From positions 36,351 through 100,350 of the forward strand of contig JAEWZY010000023.1 of assembly GCA_023394955.1 (NCBI GenBank): DNA of 64,000 bases, given 5' to 3'. Source of the stretch: Bacillota bacterium (GTDB lineage: Bacteria > Bacillota > UBA4882 > UBA8346). The first letter of the stretch is position 1. Every line of letters starts with the position of its first letter. The position numbers and the translations under genes were made by a program. Under the pieces are notes generated by a model. That model was not told the DNA's origin. It saw only the letters and a list, made by a program, of their open reading frames with translations, and made no database searches. Positions 43,599 to 52,974 of this stretch are shown here, piece by piece.

Positions 43599-44360
43599 AT
43601 GGGTAAAGTTATTGCAATCGCCAATCAAAAAGGCGGCGTCGGGAAAACCACTACCGCTGTAAACTTAGGGACCTGTTTGGCACAGAACAAACGCAAAGTA
43701 TTAGTGATCGACCATGATCCCCAAGGAAATTCCACCAGTGGCATTGGGTTGAAAAAAGGTGAGATTAAAAAATGCATTTATGATGTGCTCATTAATGAAG
43801 TGCCTCTTGAAGAAGTGTTAATTCAAACTCAAGTTGAGAACTTGAAGATGGCCCCAGCCACTATTAGACTGGCAGGCGCCGAAGCCGAGCTGGTAGGAAT
43901 GATGGCTCGGGACCAAAGGCTGAAAAGGGCTATTGAGCCAATTAAAAAGGACTATGAATATATTTTAATTGACTGCCCGCCTTCACTCGGTAATTTAACA
44001 ATAAATTCTTTAGCAGCATCGGATTCAATTATCGTTCCAATTCAATGCGAATACTACGCCTTGGAAGGACTAAGCCAATTAATGAAGACCATTCAATTAG
44101 TCCAAAAATACTCTAATCCCGATCTGCAAATAGAGGGGGTTATCTTAACCATGTATGACAACCGCACCAACCTATCCTCGCAAGTAACCGAGGAAGTGCG
44201 GCGCTATTTTCAGGACAAAGTTTATCGTACGATTATTCCCAGGAACATTCGTCTTAGCGAGGCCCCCAGTTTTGGCTTGCCTATTACCTTATATGACGAA
44301 AAGTCTAAAGGAGCCGAGGCTTATACGGAATTGGCAAAGGAAGTGATAGCCAATGAATAA
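43599..44360 (+). CDS. parA: chromosome partitioning ATPase ParA/Soj
   Basis: A 253-residue deviant Walker ATPase. IANQKGGVGKTTTAVNLG is the phosphate loop with signature lysine, and DHDPQGNSTSG and LIDCPPSLG are the other nucleotide motifs. It drives ParB-parS complexes and also regulates DnaA in Bacillus. ATG 43599 has GGAGGAAGG 7 bases upstream and begins at the family's usual start. The frame continues upstream by 46 codons to another plausible ATG. It overlaps parB by 8 bases. Confidence 0.95.
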   Translation: MGKVIAIANQKGGVGKTTTAVNLGTCLAQNKRKVLVIDHDPQGNSTSGIGLKKGEIKKCIYDVLINEVPLEEVLIQTQVENLKMAPATIRLAGAEAELVGMMARDQRLKRAIEPIKKDYEYILIDCPPSLGNLTINSLAASDSIIVPIQCEYYALEGLSQLMKTIQLVQKYSNPDLQIEGVILTMYDNRTNLSSQVTEEVRRYFQDKVYRTIIPRNIRLSEAPSFGLPITLYDEKSKGAEAYTELAKEVIANE

Positions 44361-45228
44361 AAACCGAGGCTTGGGGAAAGGATTGGGCGCTTTAATCCCT
44401 GAGTTAGAGGAAGAAAACCTTGAAGCTCAACAAGTAGTTGATATTAATCTGATTGTGCCCAATCCATATCAGCCTCGCAAAGAATTTTCTGATGAAAAAC
44501 TTAATGAACTAGCAGAATCCATTCGCGTTCATGGTGTCATTCAACCGTTATTAGTTCGCGAACACCAAGGAAAGTACCAATTAATTGCCGGAGAACGAAG
44601 ATTAAGAGCTTCTAAGTTAGTAGGCTTAACTGAAGTGCCAATCGTTATTCGAGACATGACCGATCAAGTCATGATGGAAGTAGCTTTAGTAGAAAACCTG
44701 CAACGGGAAGATTTAAATCCAATCGAAGAAGCCGAGGCCTATCGCCGCCTGATGGATGAGTTTAAAACAACCCAAGACGAGATCGCCAGAAGAGTCGGAC
44801 GTAGTCGGCCGGCTATTGCTAATACCCTCCGGTTACTTAATTTGCCTTCGGAAATCCAATCCGATCTGGCTAAGGGGACCCTTACTATGGGCCACGCCAG
44901 ACCTTTATTAAGTTTAAAAACAGCCAAGGAGCAATTTCAAGCTTGGCAAACCATTCAAAACGACCAGCTTACGGTCAGGCAAACCGAAGAGATGGTCAGA
45001 CAGATAATTGATCCAACCATCGTTTCACGTGAAACAAAAAATCCAAACAAAAAGCTGGAAGCTAAAACCAATCGAGATCCCAATGTGCTTCAATTAGAAG
45101 AAGAACTTCAGCTATCGTTGGGAACCAAAGTGATTATTAAACCGGAAAAAATTGGTGGAAAGATAGAAATTAATTATTATTCGGATGAAGATTTTGAAAG
45201 ACTTTGTGAACGATTAATTCGAGATTAA
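44353..45228 (+). CDS. parB: chromosome partitioning protein ParB/Spo0J
   Basis: A 291-residue CTPase clamp that loads at parS. N-terminal NKNRGLGKGLGALIP (ParA-contacting peptide), then IVPNPYQPRKEF, the GERRLRASK and ENLQREDLNPIEEA motifs of the CTP-binding domain, a helix-turn-helix (TQDEIARRVGRSRPAIANTLRLL) and a C-terminal dimer domain. A parS site lies inside the gene and another directly after it. Confidence 0.97.
   Translation: MNKNRGLGKGLGALIPELEEENLEAQQVVDINLIVPNPYQPRKEFSDEKLNELAESIRVHGVIQPLLVREHQGKYQLIAGERRLRASKLVGLTEVPIVIRDMTDQVMMEVALVENLQREDLNPIEEAEAYRRLMDEFKTTQDEIARRVGRSRPAIANTLRLLNLPSEIQSDLAKGTLTMGHARPLLSLKTAKEQFQAWQTIQNDQLTVRQTEEMVRQIIDPTIVSRETKNPNKKLEAKTNRDPNVLQLEEELQLSLGTKVIIKPEKIGGKIEINYYSDEDFERLCERLIRD
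45021..45036. promoter_or_regulatory. parS site inside parB
   Basis: CGTTTCACGTGAAACA, a 15-of-16 match to the parS consensus TGTTTCACGTGAAACA. Location within parB is also seen in Bacillus. Confidence 0.9.
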
Positions 45229-45242
45229 AAGGCCTTTTAATC

Positions 45243-45258
45243 TGTTTCACGTGAAACA
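45243..45258. promoter_or_regulatory. perfect parS site
   Basis: TGTTTCACGTGAAACA, a perfect match to the consensus palindrome, 15 bases after the parB stop. ParB should nucleate here. Confidence 0.95.
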
Positions 45259-45340
45259 GATTAAAATTTTAGGTCGAATTACTGGCGGGCGATGACATTC
45301 GGGCCCGCAGGTGTTTTAAAATTTTACAACGGAGCGTCGG

Positions 45341-46096
45341 ATGGACAAAGATTTGTTAAAATCATGGCTAACCTCAGTAGCCAATGGAGAAATGTCACCC
45401 GCTGAAGTCTTGGATAAGATGGCCGGTTTTCCATATCAGGATTTAGGCTTTGCTAAAGTTGATTCCCAACGCGCTTTAAGAAACGGCAATGCTGAAGTTA
45501 TCTATTGCCCGGGAAAGACTCAGGAACAAGTTGTCAAAATCTTTCAAGTGTTGGCGGGCCAATCGCAAAATGTAATGGCAACTCGGGCCAACCGAAATCT
45601 TTTTTTAAAAATAAAGGCCATACTTCCGGACGTGCAATATTTTGAACAACCGAAAATCATAGCTCTTTGGCGTAGGCGAACCATGACATCGGGGAAGGTG
45701 GGTGTGATTTCCGCGGGCACAGCTGATCTTAATGTTGCCGAAGAAGCAGCAATCACTGCTGAAATTTTAGGTAGTGACGTCAATCGAATTTATGATGTGG
45801 GAGTGGCAGGAATTCACCGTTTATTTGATCAGCAAACCATAATTAATGAGTGCCGGGTTTTGATTGTAACCGCAGGCATGGAGGGGGCCTTAGCCAGTGT
45901 GGTGGGGGGGTTGGTTGATAAACCAATCATTGCTGTGCCGACCAGCATTGGCTATGGCGCTAATTTTAAAGGAGTAGCGCCATTGTTAGCCATGTTGAAC
46001 TCATGCGCTAGCGGAATAGCGGTAGTCAATATTGACAATGGCTTCGGCGCTGGGGTGATGGCGCATCGTATTAATTTATTGGGGGAATACAAATGA
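45341..46096 (+). CDS. larB: nickel-pincer cofactor biosynthesis protein LarB
   Basis: A 251-residue carboxylase/hydrolase-like enzyme that converts nicotinic acid adenine dinucleotide to the dicarboxylate precursor of the Ni-pincer cofactor of lactate racemase. PurE-like C-terminal half with GTADLNVAEEAAITAEILG and GVAGIHRLF. It overlaps larC by 4 bases. Location right after parB is not a known standard position. Confidence 0.93.
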   Translation: MDKDLLKSWLTSVANGEMSPAEVLDKMAGFPYQDLGFAKVDSQRALRNGNAEVIYCPGKTQEQVVKIFQVLAGQSQNVMATRANRNLFLKIKAILPDVQYFEQPKIIALWRRRTMTSGKVGVISAGTADLNVAEEAAITAEILGSDVNRIYDVGVAGIHRLFDQQTIINECRVLIVTAGMEGALASVVGGLVDKPIIAVPTSIGYGANFKGVAPLLAMLNSCASGIAVVNIDNGFGAGVMAHRINLLGEYK

Positions 46097-47277
46097 GCAT
46101 CGCCTACCTGGATTGTAATGCGGGAATTAGCGGCAACATGTTTCTGGGGGCACTATTTGATCTGGGATATCCGTTTAAAATTTTTGCGGAAGAGATTGGG
46201 AAATTACCTTTGTCGATTCCCGAGTTTAAACTTGAAAAGGTTGCTAGAAATGGAGTGACTGCTACCTGGTTCGATACTAAGCCAGTTCATGAACATCAAC
46301 ATCGAAATTTATCGCAAATTACTGACCTTATCATAAAAGCAGGCTACCCGGAGAAAGTGACTGATAAAGCAATTAGTTGTTTTCAATATTTGGCAGAAGC
46401 GGAAGCTAAAGTTCATGGGGTTTCCACTCGGGAAATTCATTTTCATGAAGTTGGAGCGGTGGATGCCATTATCGATATAGTAGGAGCTTGCCTGGGGATT
46501 GAATACCTTCAGATTGACCAAATTATGGTCTCTCCGATCCGAATGGGGTTCGGGACCGTTAAATGCGCTCATGGAACCATTCCGGTTCCTGCTCCGGCTA
46601 CATTAGAGCTATTAAAAAAATTTACTATCTTTGGTGGAGAATTTGAAGGGGAATGGACCACTCCTACAGGGGCTACTATTTTGAAGACTTTTGCGAAAGT
46701 TTCAGACTCCATCCCTAAAATCATCTTAGAACGGGTCGGTTACGGAGCGGGAACCGCTGAACGCCAAATAGCTAATGTGCACCGGATTATTTTAGGTAAA
46801 ACCGATCAAGTAGAACTGAAAGATTATCAAGTAGTATTAGAAACAAACATTGATGACCTCAACCCTGAGTTATATGGTTTTTTAGGTGACGAATTATTGA
46901 AAAACGGCGCCCGTGATTTTTACTATACTTCGGTTTATATGAAAAAAGGACGGCCGGGAATTTTAATATCAGTAATCGCTCCGCCGGAAAATGTGTCTCG
47001 GATTGAAGATTTGTTGTTTAGACAAACTTCAACCTTGGGTATTCGAAAATGTTTGGTTGAACGACATTGTCTGGCTCGAGAATATCATACGATTGTTTTA
47101 AATGGTTGCCCAATTAAGATAAAAACAGCCTTAAGAAATGGGGAAATTATTAAATACGCCCCTGAATATGAAGATTGTTTACAAGCTGCTCAAATCTTGA
47201 ATCAACCTTTAAAAGACATCTACGATGAAGCAAAATTCCAGTTCAGAAAAGTCCTTTGTCATGAAGGAAGTGGTTGA
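46093..47277 (+). CDS. larC: nickel insertion protein LarC
   Basis: A 394-residue CTP-dependent nickel insertase, with the C1 (about 1-270) and C2 (270-394) domains joined in one frame; in Lactobacillus plantarum they are joined by a programmed frameshift. N-terminal LDCNAGISGNMFLGAL, HFHEVGAVDAIIDIVGA (metal-binding histidines), and later ETNIDDLNPELYG. The histidine-rich HEHQHR at about 60 is a likely nickel site. The partner larE is not next to it in this window, so cofactor assembly depends on a distant gene. Confidence 0.95.
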   Translation: MSIAYLDCNAGISGNMFLGALFDLGYPFKIFAEEIGKLPLSIPEFKLEKVARNGVTATWFDTKPVHEHQHRNLSQITDLIIKAGYPEKVTDKAISCFQYLAEAEAKVHGVSTREIHFHEVGAVDAIIDIVGACLGIEYLQIDQIMVSPIRMGFGTVKCAHGTIPVPAPATLELLKKFTIFGGEFEGEWTTPTGATILKTFAKVSDSIPKIILERVGYGAGTAERQIANVHRIILGKTDQVELKDYQVVLETNIDDLNPELYGFLGDELLKNGARDFYYTSVYMKKGRPGILISVIAPPENVSRIEDLLFRQTSTLGIRKCLVERHCLAREYHTIVLNGCPIKIKTALRNGEIIKYAPEYEDCLQAAQILNQPLKDIYDEAKFQFRKVLCHEGSG

Positions 47278-47376
47278 TTTACGGTGAATTATATATGAGT
47301 GTTAAAAAAACCATCTCAAACGTACTGTTTTCGGAAAAATTAGGGCTTTAGTTTTCTTCTGGAAGGGAGTGCCCAA

Positions 47377-47880
47377 ATGGACTTGGCAGCTATTAACCTA
47401 TGGTGTCAAAACAATTTGTGGTTATTATTAATCGTCAATTTCGTTCTAACTTTAGAAGTCCTGGTTCTTTTCATAGCTACTCATAAACGGTTGGAAAGAT
47501 ATCGATATCTTTTTAAAGGCAACGAAGATCGAGACTTGGAATCAGTCTTAATTGACTTATCTGGAAAATCGCATTTTTTGAATAATAATTTAAATAACTT
47601 GGAAGAACGGGTGAACGGTAACGAAGTCCGTGAAGAAATGCACCTTCAAAATTGGGCGTTGATCCGGTTTAAGGCTTTTCAAAACACCGGCAGTGACCAG
47701 AGTTTTGCTTTGGCGCTATTAGATGCTGTAGGTGACGGAGTTGTTTTGAGCAGCCTATTCGGCAGAGAAGAATCGCGAGTATATTGTAAGCCGGTAGAAC
47801 GAGGGCAATCAATTTATCCTCTTACCGATGAGGAAAAAGAGGCCATTACTACGGCTTTGGGTAAGGCTAAAACTAAATAA
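47377..47880 (+). CDS. DUF4446 family protein
   Basis: A 167-residue protein with one N-terminal membrane segment (about 13-34) and a cytoplasmic or external soluble part. LIRFKAFQNTGSDQSFALALLDAVGDGVVLSSLFGR is typical of DUF4446, usually found downstream of parAB in Clostridia. Function is unknown; position suggests a role in the cell cycle or envelope. Starts with GGAGTG some 9 bases upstream. Confidence 0.85.
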   Translation: MDLAAINLWCQNNLWLLLIVNFVLTLEVLVLFIATHKRLERYRYLFKGNEDRDLESVLIDLSGKSHFLNNNLNNLEERVNGNEVREEMHLQNWALIRFKAFQNTGSDQSFALALLDAVGDGVVLSSLFGREESRVYCKPVERGQSIYPLTDEEKEAITTALGKAKTK

Positions 47881-47997
47881 AAAAATTCATTCTTAAATAT
47901 TTGGCAGGAAAATAACAATTATCGGCGAATACCTTAAATTACCCTTAAAAAATGCGATAAACATAGGTGTCTTTTAGTTTCTGGAGGTGTCTCCCCC

Positions 47998-48957
47998 GTG
48001 CACAAGATTAAAAAGTACATAAAACAAAAATGCGGGAAAGGGTTTACCTTTTTGGTCGTCCCGAATTCTCCGGGAGCGATCCGTAGTTGTGCGATCCCTT
48101 TTTCTGCAGCCCTTTTAATCTTCGGAATCATAGTTTTTAATATTTATATTTTTGTGGGATATACCACTCAAATATGGCAGATTCAAAAATATCGTTACGA
48201 GATTAAAGTCAAAAATTCTCGAATTTCTAAATTAGAAAAAGAACAACGGGAAGTTCAACCTACCTTGAAACGCAGTTATCAGATTGCCGCCGAACTAAGC
48301 AGGCTTAAAGTAGAACGGGAAAAACTCTTAAGTTCCTGGAAATCTATCCAGCAAAAAGGGGGAAGGGTGGCTTCTACAACCAGCCGGGGTGTGGTCTATC
48401 GCCCGAGGCCATATACGATCAATTCGGTCGAGCAGAATTCTACAGGGGTAAAAACCGAATTGATGGAGTTACAAAATAATTTAGCGCAAATTGATGAATT
48501 TATTAAAAACGAAAAAGATTTGCAACGAGAATTATTAAATGATTTTATAGCTTATGAAACTAAATTGGATCATACTCCTTCTATTTGGCCGGTATCTTCC
48601 TATATAATCTCTAGGTTTGGGACACGCTTTCACCCGGTACATAAACGGTATATCACCCATACCGGGGTGGATTTGAAAGCCCGCTACACATCAGTTAAGG
48701 CAACTGCCGATGGAGTAGTAGAGTTCTCCGGTTACCAGGGCGGTTATGGTTATGTGATTATAATAAGTCATGGCTATGGTTATAAGACATTGTACGCTCA
48801 TAATTCAAAATTATTAGTGACTAAGGGACAAAAGGTAAAAAAGGGTCAGAAAGTTAGTGTCTCAGGTAACACTGGTGTTAGCACCGGGCCTCATTTGCAT
48901 TATGAAGTCAGAATCAATAACGTTCCAGTAAATCCAGTAATGTTCTTAAAGAATTAA
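47998..48957 (+). CDS. M23-family peptidase (membrane-anchored)
   Basis: A 319-residue peptidoglycan endopeptidase-like protein. Membrane segment at about 35-58, a coiled coil at about 70-190, and a C-terminal LytM/M23 domain with HTGVDL and HLHYEV, the two zinc-binding motifs (HxxxD and HxH). Both motifs are intact, so it should be catalytically competent, unlike EnvC-type activators. GTG start at 47998 with GGAGG 9 bases upstream. It is 13 bases from the bactofilin gene; in many bacteria a bactofilin and an M23 peptidase act together in cell shape. Confidence 0.92.
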   Translation: MHKIKKYIKQKCGKGFTFLVVPNSPGAIRSCAIPFSAALLIFGIIVFNIYIFVGYTTQIWQIQKYRYEIKVKNSRISKLEKEQREVQPTLKRSYQIAAELSRLKVEREKLLSSWKSIQQKGGRVASTTSRGVVYRPRPYTINSVEQNSTGVKTELMELQNNLAQIDEFIKNEKDLQRELLNDFIAYETKLDHTPSIWPVSSYIISRFGTRFHPVHKRYITHTGVDLKARYTSVKATADGVVEFSGYQGGYGYVIIISHGYGYKTLYAHNSKLLVTKGQKVKKGQKVSVSGNTGVSTGPHLHYEVRINNVPVNPVMFLKN

Positions 48958-48970
48958 AGGGAGGGTCAAC

Positions 48971-49411
48971 ATGATTTCCAAAGGTAAAGAGGTTTCAACC
49001 GCAAACACAAGAAAAGTCGATACAGTAATCGGTAAAGAATCCAGCTTTAAAGGTAATTTGGAGGCGCCCGCCGGTTCGGTTCGAATTGATGGTTATTTTG
49101 AGGGAGAACTACACATCGGTGGAGATTTAATAGTCGGCGAAGGCGGAGTTGTAGTGGGAAACGTAGTTGCTAAAAATGTGATTATCGCCGGAGAAATAAA
49201 AGGAACAATTGAATCCCGCGGCAAGATGGAATTAGCTCCAACAGCAAAGGTGATGGGCGATTCGAAAATGCATACTTTAATCGTTGAAGACGGCGCATTT
49301 TTACAGGGTATGTGCGCTCCTTTACCCAAAGGGGATCTAAAAGAACGGGGCAAAGTGCTTCGAGTGGATACGATTGAGGAAGTAGCGGCAGGAAAAGTTA
49401 AAACTCCTTGA
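48971..49411 (+). CDS. bactofilin (polymer-forming cytoskeletal protein)
   Basis: A 146-residue bactofilin. Central beta-helix (about 15-110) of short turns such as IGKESSFKGNLEAPAGSVRI, GYFEGELHIGGDLIV and GVVVGNVVAKNVIIAG, flanked by disordered ends. It polymerises without nucleotides and often recruits peptidoglycan enzymes; the partner here is presumably the M23 peptidase before it. GGGAGG precedes the ATG. The terminator hairpin covers its stop codon. Confidence 0.92.
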   Translation: MISKGKEVSTANTRKVDTVIGKESSFKGNLEAPAGSVRIDGYFEGELHIGGDLIVGEGGVVVGNVVAKNVIIAGEIKGTIESRGKMELAPTAKVMGDSKMHTLIVEDGAFLQGMCAPLPKGDLKERGKVLRVDTIEEVAAGKVKTP

Positions 49412-49426
49412 ACAAGGAGTTTTTTT
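49401..49426 (+). terminator. terminator of M23-bactofilin unit
   Basis: AAACTCCTT/AAGGAGTTT stem with a short loop, then T7; the bactofilin TGA lies in the loop region. Confidence 0.9.
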
Positions 49427-49478
49427 CATTATAACTTTTTTGAATTAATCATTGCTAAAAGGAAATAGTACAATTAAA

Positions 49479-50117
49479 ATGTGCGAAGAATACATTTATC
49501 ACCACCGAAGAGCTGCGGGTAAATTATTAGCGGAAAAATTAGCTTTAATTGTAGGAAATAAGCCTGTCATCCTAAGTTTACCTAAAGGCGGCGCAATAAT
49601 TGGGTCGGAAGTAGCAAAGGTTTTAAATGCAGAGCACGATCTGGTTATCTGTCGAAAAATCGGCGCTCCTTATAATCCTGAAGTAGCAATCGGAGCTCTG
49701 ACCCAGGATGGCAAATTAATAAAAAACGATGTTACTATTGACGTTTTGGCAGTCACAAAAGGATATCTTGAGTCCCAGATCAAACGGGAACTAAAAGAAA
49801 TTGAGCGACAATTGAGTGTGTTTAGAGGGGACAAATTATTTCCTGACCTTTTAAATAAAACTGTAGTCTTAGCTGATGATGGCTTAGCTACTGGATTTAC
49901 TATGGAGGCGGCGGTAGAATTCACCCGAAGGTTGAATCCGTCTCGGATCATAGTGGGGGTTCCGGTAGGATCGGTCGAAGCCATCACTAGGTTGAAACCA
50001 AAAGTAGATCAAGTAGTATGTCCGTTAATACCAAAAAAACTTTGGGCGGTTGGGCAGTATTATCAGAATTTTCATCAAGTAAAGGACGAAGAAGTTAAAA
50101 AATTATTTCAAAGTTGA
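49479..50117 (+). CDS. phosphoribosyltransferase family protein
   Basis: A 212-residue PRTase fold with the PRPP-binding loop VVLADDGLATGFTM and an N-terminal stretch RRAAGKLLAEKL. ISLPKGG-type motif (LSLPKGGAIIG) and KIGAPYNPEVAIGAL match the family often fused to hydrolases in bacteria and linked with stress or surface metabolism. Substrate unknown. ATG at 49479 (MCEEY) is preferred to the TTG at 49452, which has no ribosome-binding site; the GGAAA before it is weak. Follows the bactofilin terminator, so it is probably separate. Confidence 0.75.
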   Translation: MCEEYIYHHRRAAGKLLAEKLALIVGNKPVILSLPKGGAIIGSEVAKVLNAEHDLVICRKIGAPYNPEVAIGALTQDGKLIKNDVTIDVLAVTKGYLESQIKRELKEIERQLSVFRGDKLFPDLLNKTVVLADDGLATGFTMEAAVEFTRRLNPSRIIVGVPVGSVEAITRLKPKVDQVVCPLIPKKLWAVGQYYQNFHQVKDEEVKKLFQS

Positions 50118-50401
50118 AGTGTGTAATGGAAAAAGTTATAGTTATCTTTCGATCGAATTAAAGACTGAAAATTACATGAGAAAGGCTGTAACATAATCAG
50201 GTTTGAAAACCAATAAATATATAATAATTTGGGACAAAGCGTTAAAGAAATAAAAACAGTACTCCTCAGAACAAAAACATATTTCATAAACCAGGCAATC
50301 AAACAAACTGTACCTGGAATGATACGTTAAAACCAATTAAACAAAAGCTTAAATTCTTAAAAACTGAAGAAAAGAGCAGCAATAATAGTAAAGCTCATTT
50401 T

Positions 50402-51178
50402 CTAAGCTCTGATCAGGAAATAGACTGAACGTTCCGGTTCACAACAATAGTTTTCAATCATAATCGGACAAGAAGAAGCCTGATTGGTTTTAATAACGGT
50501 TACCACTAAAGTTTGAGAACTACCATCAAATGCATTGGTGATCGGATTAAAAATAGGTTGGCTAATAGCTGTATTAACAGCGACTAACAGTTGGTCGCGA
50601 ATATTATGATAGAATTTACTTACCCTTTTAATATAATTAATAGTCTCTTTGATTCTGGGGACCCGACCCAATCTTGCTACACGTGTTGGACCTGCGTTAT
50701 ATGCCGCTAAAATCAATTCAAATTCTTTAAACTGGCGATTTAGATCTTTCAAATAACGAGTACCGGCATAGATGTTTTGTTGAATATCAAAAGGGTTGGA
50801 AATCTTCATTATTTGGGATACACAATCGGTAATCTGCATCAAGCCACGAGCTTCACATGGAGAAACAACTTTAGGACGAAACGAGGATTCGGCGGCGATA
50901 ATACTGGCGATCAATAAGGGATCAAAATCAGTATTTTGAGATTCGGCGATGATCGCTTTAATGATCACTTCTTTTTCATTAGAACTAAGTTTAGGATTGA
51001 AGCGATTGATCATTTGTTTGAGCAGATCCTTTTGGATAGTTTCAGGACTGTAAAAAAGCGATGAACTTTGGTATATCGGGGTCGCGACTGCTTGAGATGC
51101 TAGAATTGAAGAGAAGCCAAATAAGATGGTAATCAAGATGAAAAAAGTTAATAATACTTGTTTGATAGAAGTAAACAT
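50402..51178 (-). CDS. lytic transglycosylase (SLT domain), exported
   Basis: A 258-residue protein with a signal peptide (1-30) and an SLT domain (about 60-190). Catalytic glutamate in IIAAESSFRPK, then EARGLMQI, NPFDIQQNIYAGTRYL and AAYNAGP, all typical of Slt/MltC-like enzymes. It cleaves glycan strands of peptidoglycan outside the membrane. The C-terminal 60 residues are unassigned. Minus strand, opposite the genes on the right arm nearby. Confidence 0.9.
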   Translation of the reverse strand: MFTSIKQVLLTFFILITILFGFSSILASQAVATPIYQSSSLFYSPETIQKDLLKQMINRFNPKLSSNEKEVIIKAIIAESQNTDFDPLLIASIIAAESSFRPKVVSPCEARGLMQITDCVSQIMKISNPFDIQQNIYAGTRYLKDLNRQFKEFELILAAYNAGPTRVARLGRVPRIKETINYIKRVSKFYHNIRDQLLVAVNTAISQPIFNPITNAFDGSSQTLVVTVIKTNQASSCPIMIENYCCEPERSVYFLIRA

Positions 51179-51498
51179 AGTAACCCTCCTACTCAGAAAA
51201 TGTCATAACCGATTTGTTAGTTATAACTTATTGCAGCCAAATGGACTGCGATTATTTTTGAGCTGCGTTTGTCCCATTTCATAATGTAAAGTCCAGAATG
51301 ACCAAATTATCAAATAGGCTTTTACTTTCAAAAGTATTGGTTAAAATGGCAATTATTATACATGCTGTGATCAGAATATTAAATAGCAATATTAACTAAT
51401 CTAGGTAGGAAGCTGTCGTTTCAGTAAATAAAGCATATGTAATTGAAAAAACCGGGCTAGTTTAAGGCCCGGTTTTTAGGTTGGGCAACTTTGGGGGA
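51179..51498. other. intergenic region with bidirectional terminator
   Basis: 320 bases between the transglycosylase and gcvPB, both on the minus strand. The upstream half holds no recognised element apart from AT-rich sequence that may carry the transglycosylase promoter. The terminator of the gcv operon lies at its right end. Confidence 0.6.
51446..51477 (-). terminator. terminator of the gcv operon
   Basis: AAAAACCGGGC (51446-51456) pairs perfectly with GCCCGGTTTTT (51467-51477); it can act in both directions, and follows the gcvPB stop on the minus strand. Confidence 0.92.
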
Positions 51499-52974
51499 TT
51501 AGTTTTCGGGGGGTTGAGGAGACCATCCTAAACGGGGCATACGGGCGGCTGCAGCCTCGTCCACTCTTGATATCGGTGCAAGGTGCGGGGCGGAAGTTAA
51601 TTTTTGCGGCGAGTTTTTAGCCTCGTTTATAATTTGAAGCAATGAACTTAAAAAATCATCTAGTGTCTCTTTACTTTCGGTTTCAGTAGGTTCGATCATC
51701 ATCGCCTCGTCTACTATTAAGGGGAAATAAATAGTGGGCGGATGATAACCAAAATCAATTAAGCGTTTGGCCACATCTAAGGCTTTGATGCCGTATGCTT
51801 TAAGGTTGGCTGCCGAGGCAACAAATTCATGCATACAGGGACGGTCATAGGGTATTTGAAGCGAGTCCTTCAATCCGGCTCGAAGATAATTTGCGTTTAA
51901 AATCGCATCCCTGCTCACTTGGGCTAACCCTTCGCCGCCCAAAGCTTTAATATAAGCCAGCGCTTTTAAGAGCACTGAAAAATTGCCATAAAACCCGAGT
52001 GTCTTTCCAATGCTCAGTGGGCGGTCATATTCCCATGAAAAAAGTCCTGATTGGAGTCGTAAAACCGGAGCTGGCAAATAGTCGGCCAGGAAGCTTTTGA
52101 CTCCTACGGGCCCGGCGCCCGGTCCGCCTCCGCCATGGGGAGCGGCAAAAGTTTTATGAAGGTTTAAATGGACCAGATCGAACCCCATATCGCCGGGCCG
52201 GACTAAACCCATAATCGCATTTAAATTGGCGCCGTCATAGTACAAAAGACCACCGTTACGGTGAATAAGGCCAGCAATGGTTTTGATCTCTTTTTCAAAT
52301 AGGCCTAAGGTATTTGGATTGGTGAGCATTAAAGCGGCAATATCGGATCCGATCAAGGACTTTAAATGTTCCAGATCAACTAAACCTTGGGAATCGCATT
52401 TCACAGTAACGATATCAAATCCAGCCATAGCTGCGCTGGCGGGATTGGTCCCGTGGGCCGATTCGGGAACTAAAACTTTAGTACGTTTGGTTTCTTTGCG
52501 GTGATGAAGATAAGCTTTGATGATTAATAAAGCAGTCAACTCACCGTGGGCTCCAGCCGCCGGTTGCAGAGAGAAATGATCCATTCCAGTAATCTCAATT
52601 AAAGCTTGTTCCAAGTCATAAAGGAACCTTAGGGCGCCTTGGGTTAGGCTTTCCGGCCACAGGGGATGGCAGTTTTTGATTCCGGGGAGTTCGATAAGGT
52701 CTTCATTTATTTTTGGGTTGTATTTCATAGTACAAGAACCTAGTGGGTAAAAACCGTTGTCCACTCCATAATTACGGTTGGATAAGTTTGTATAGTGTCT
52801 CACGATATCGACTTCGGCCAACTCCGGTAAGGCTAAAGGAGTGTTACGAAGCATACTCGCGGGAAGGGATGCGTCGGGGTCGAAGGAGGGCGCTTCGGAG
52901 CGTGGTAAAATCCAAGCGCGTTTCCCAGGCGATGACTTTTCAAAGCTTAGCAAAGATTCTTTCATAGCAAACAC
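51499..52974 (-). CDS. gcvPB: glycine dehydrogenase (decarboxylating) subunit 2
   Basis: A 491-residue PLP enzyme, beta half of the P-protein of the glycine cleavage system. The PLP lysine lies in HLNLHKTFAAPHGGGGPG, near residue 272; glycine-rich motifs GGLLYYDGANLNA and GSCTMKYNPK are present. P-protein releases CO2 from glycine and passes the aminomethyl group to lipoylated H-protein. Overlaps gcvPA by 13 bases. Confidence 0.97.
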   Translation of the reverse strand: MFAMKESLLSFEKSSPGKRAWILPRSEAPSFDPDASLPASMLRNTPLALPELAEVDIVRHYTNLSNRNYGVDNGFYPLGSCTMKYNPKINEDLIELPGIKNCHPLWPESLTQGALRFLYDLEQALIEITGMDHFSLQPAAGAHGELTALLIIKAYLHHRKETKRTKVLVPESAHGTNPASAAMAGFDIVTVKCDSQGLVDLEHLKSLIGSDIAALMLTNPNTLGLFEKEIKTIAGLIHRNGGLLYYDGANLNAIMGLVRPGDMGFDLVHLNLHKTFAAPHGGGGPGAGPVGVKSFLADYLPAPVLRLQSGLFSWEYDRPLSIGKTLGFYGNFSVLLKALAYIKALGGEGLAQVSRDAILNANYLRAGLKDSLQIPYDRPCMHEFVASAANLKAYGIKALDVAKRLIDFGYHPPTIYFPLIVDEAMMIEPTETESKETLDDFLSSLLQIINEAKNSPQKLTSAPHLAPISRVDEAAAARMPRLGWSPQPPEN

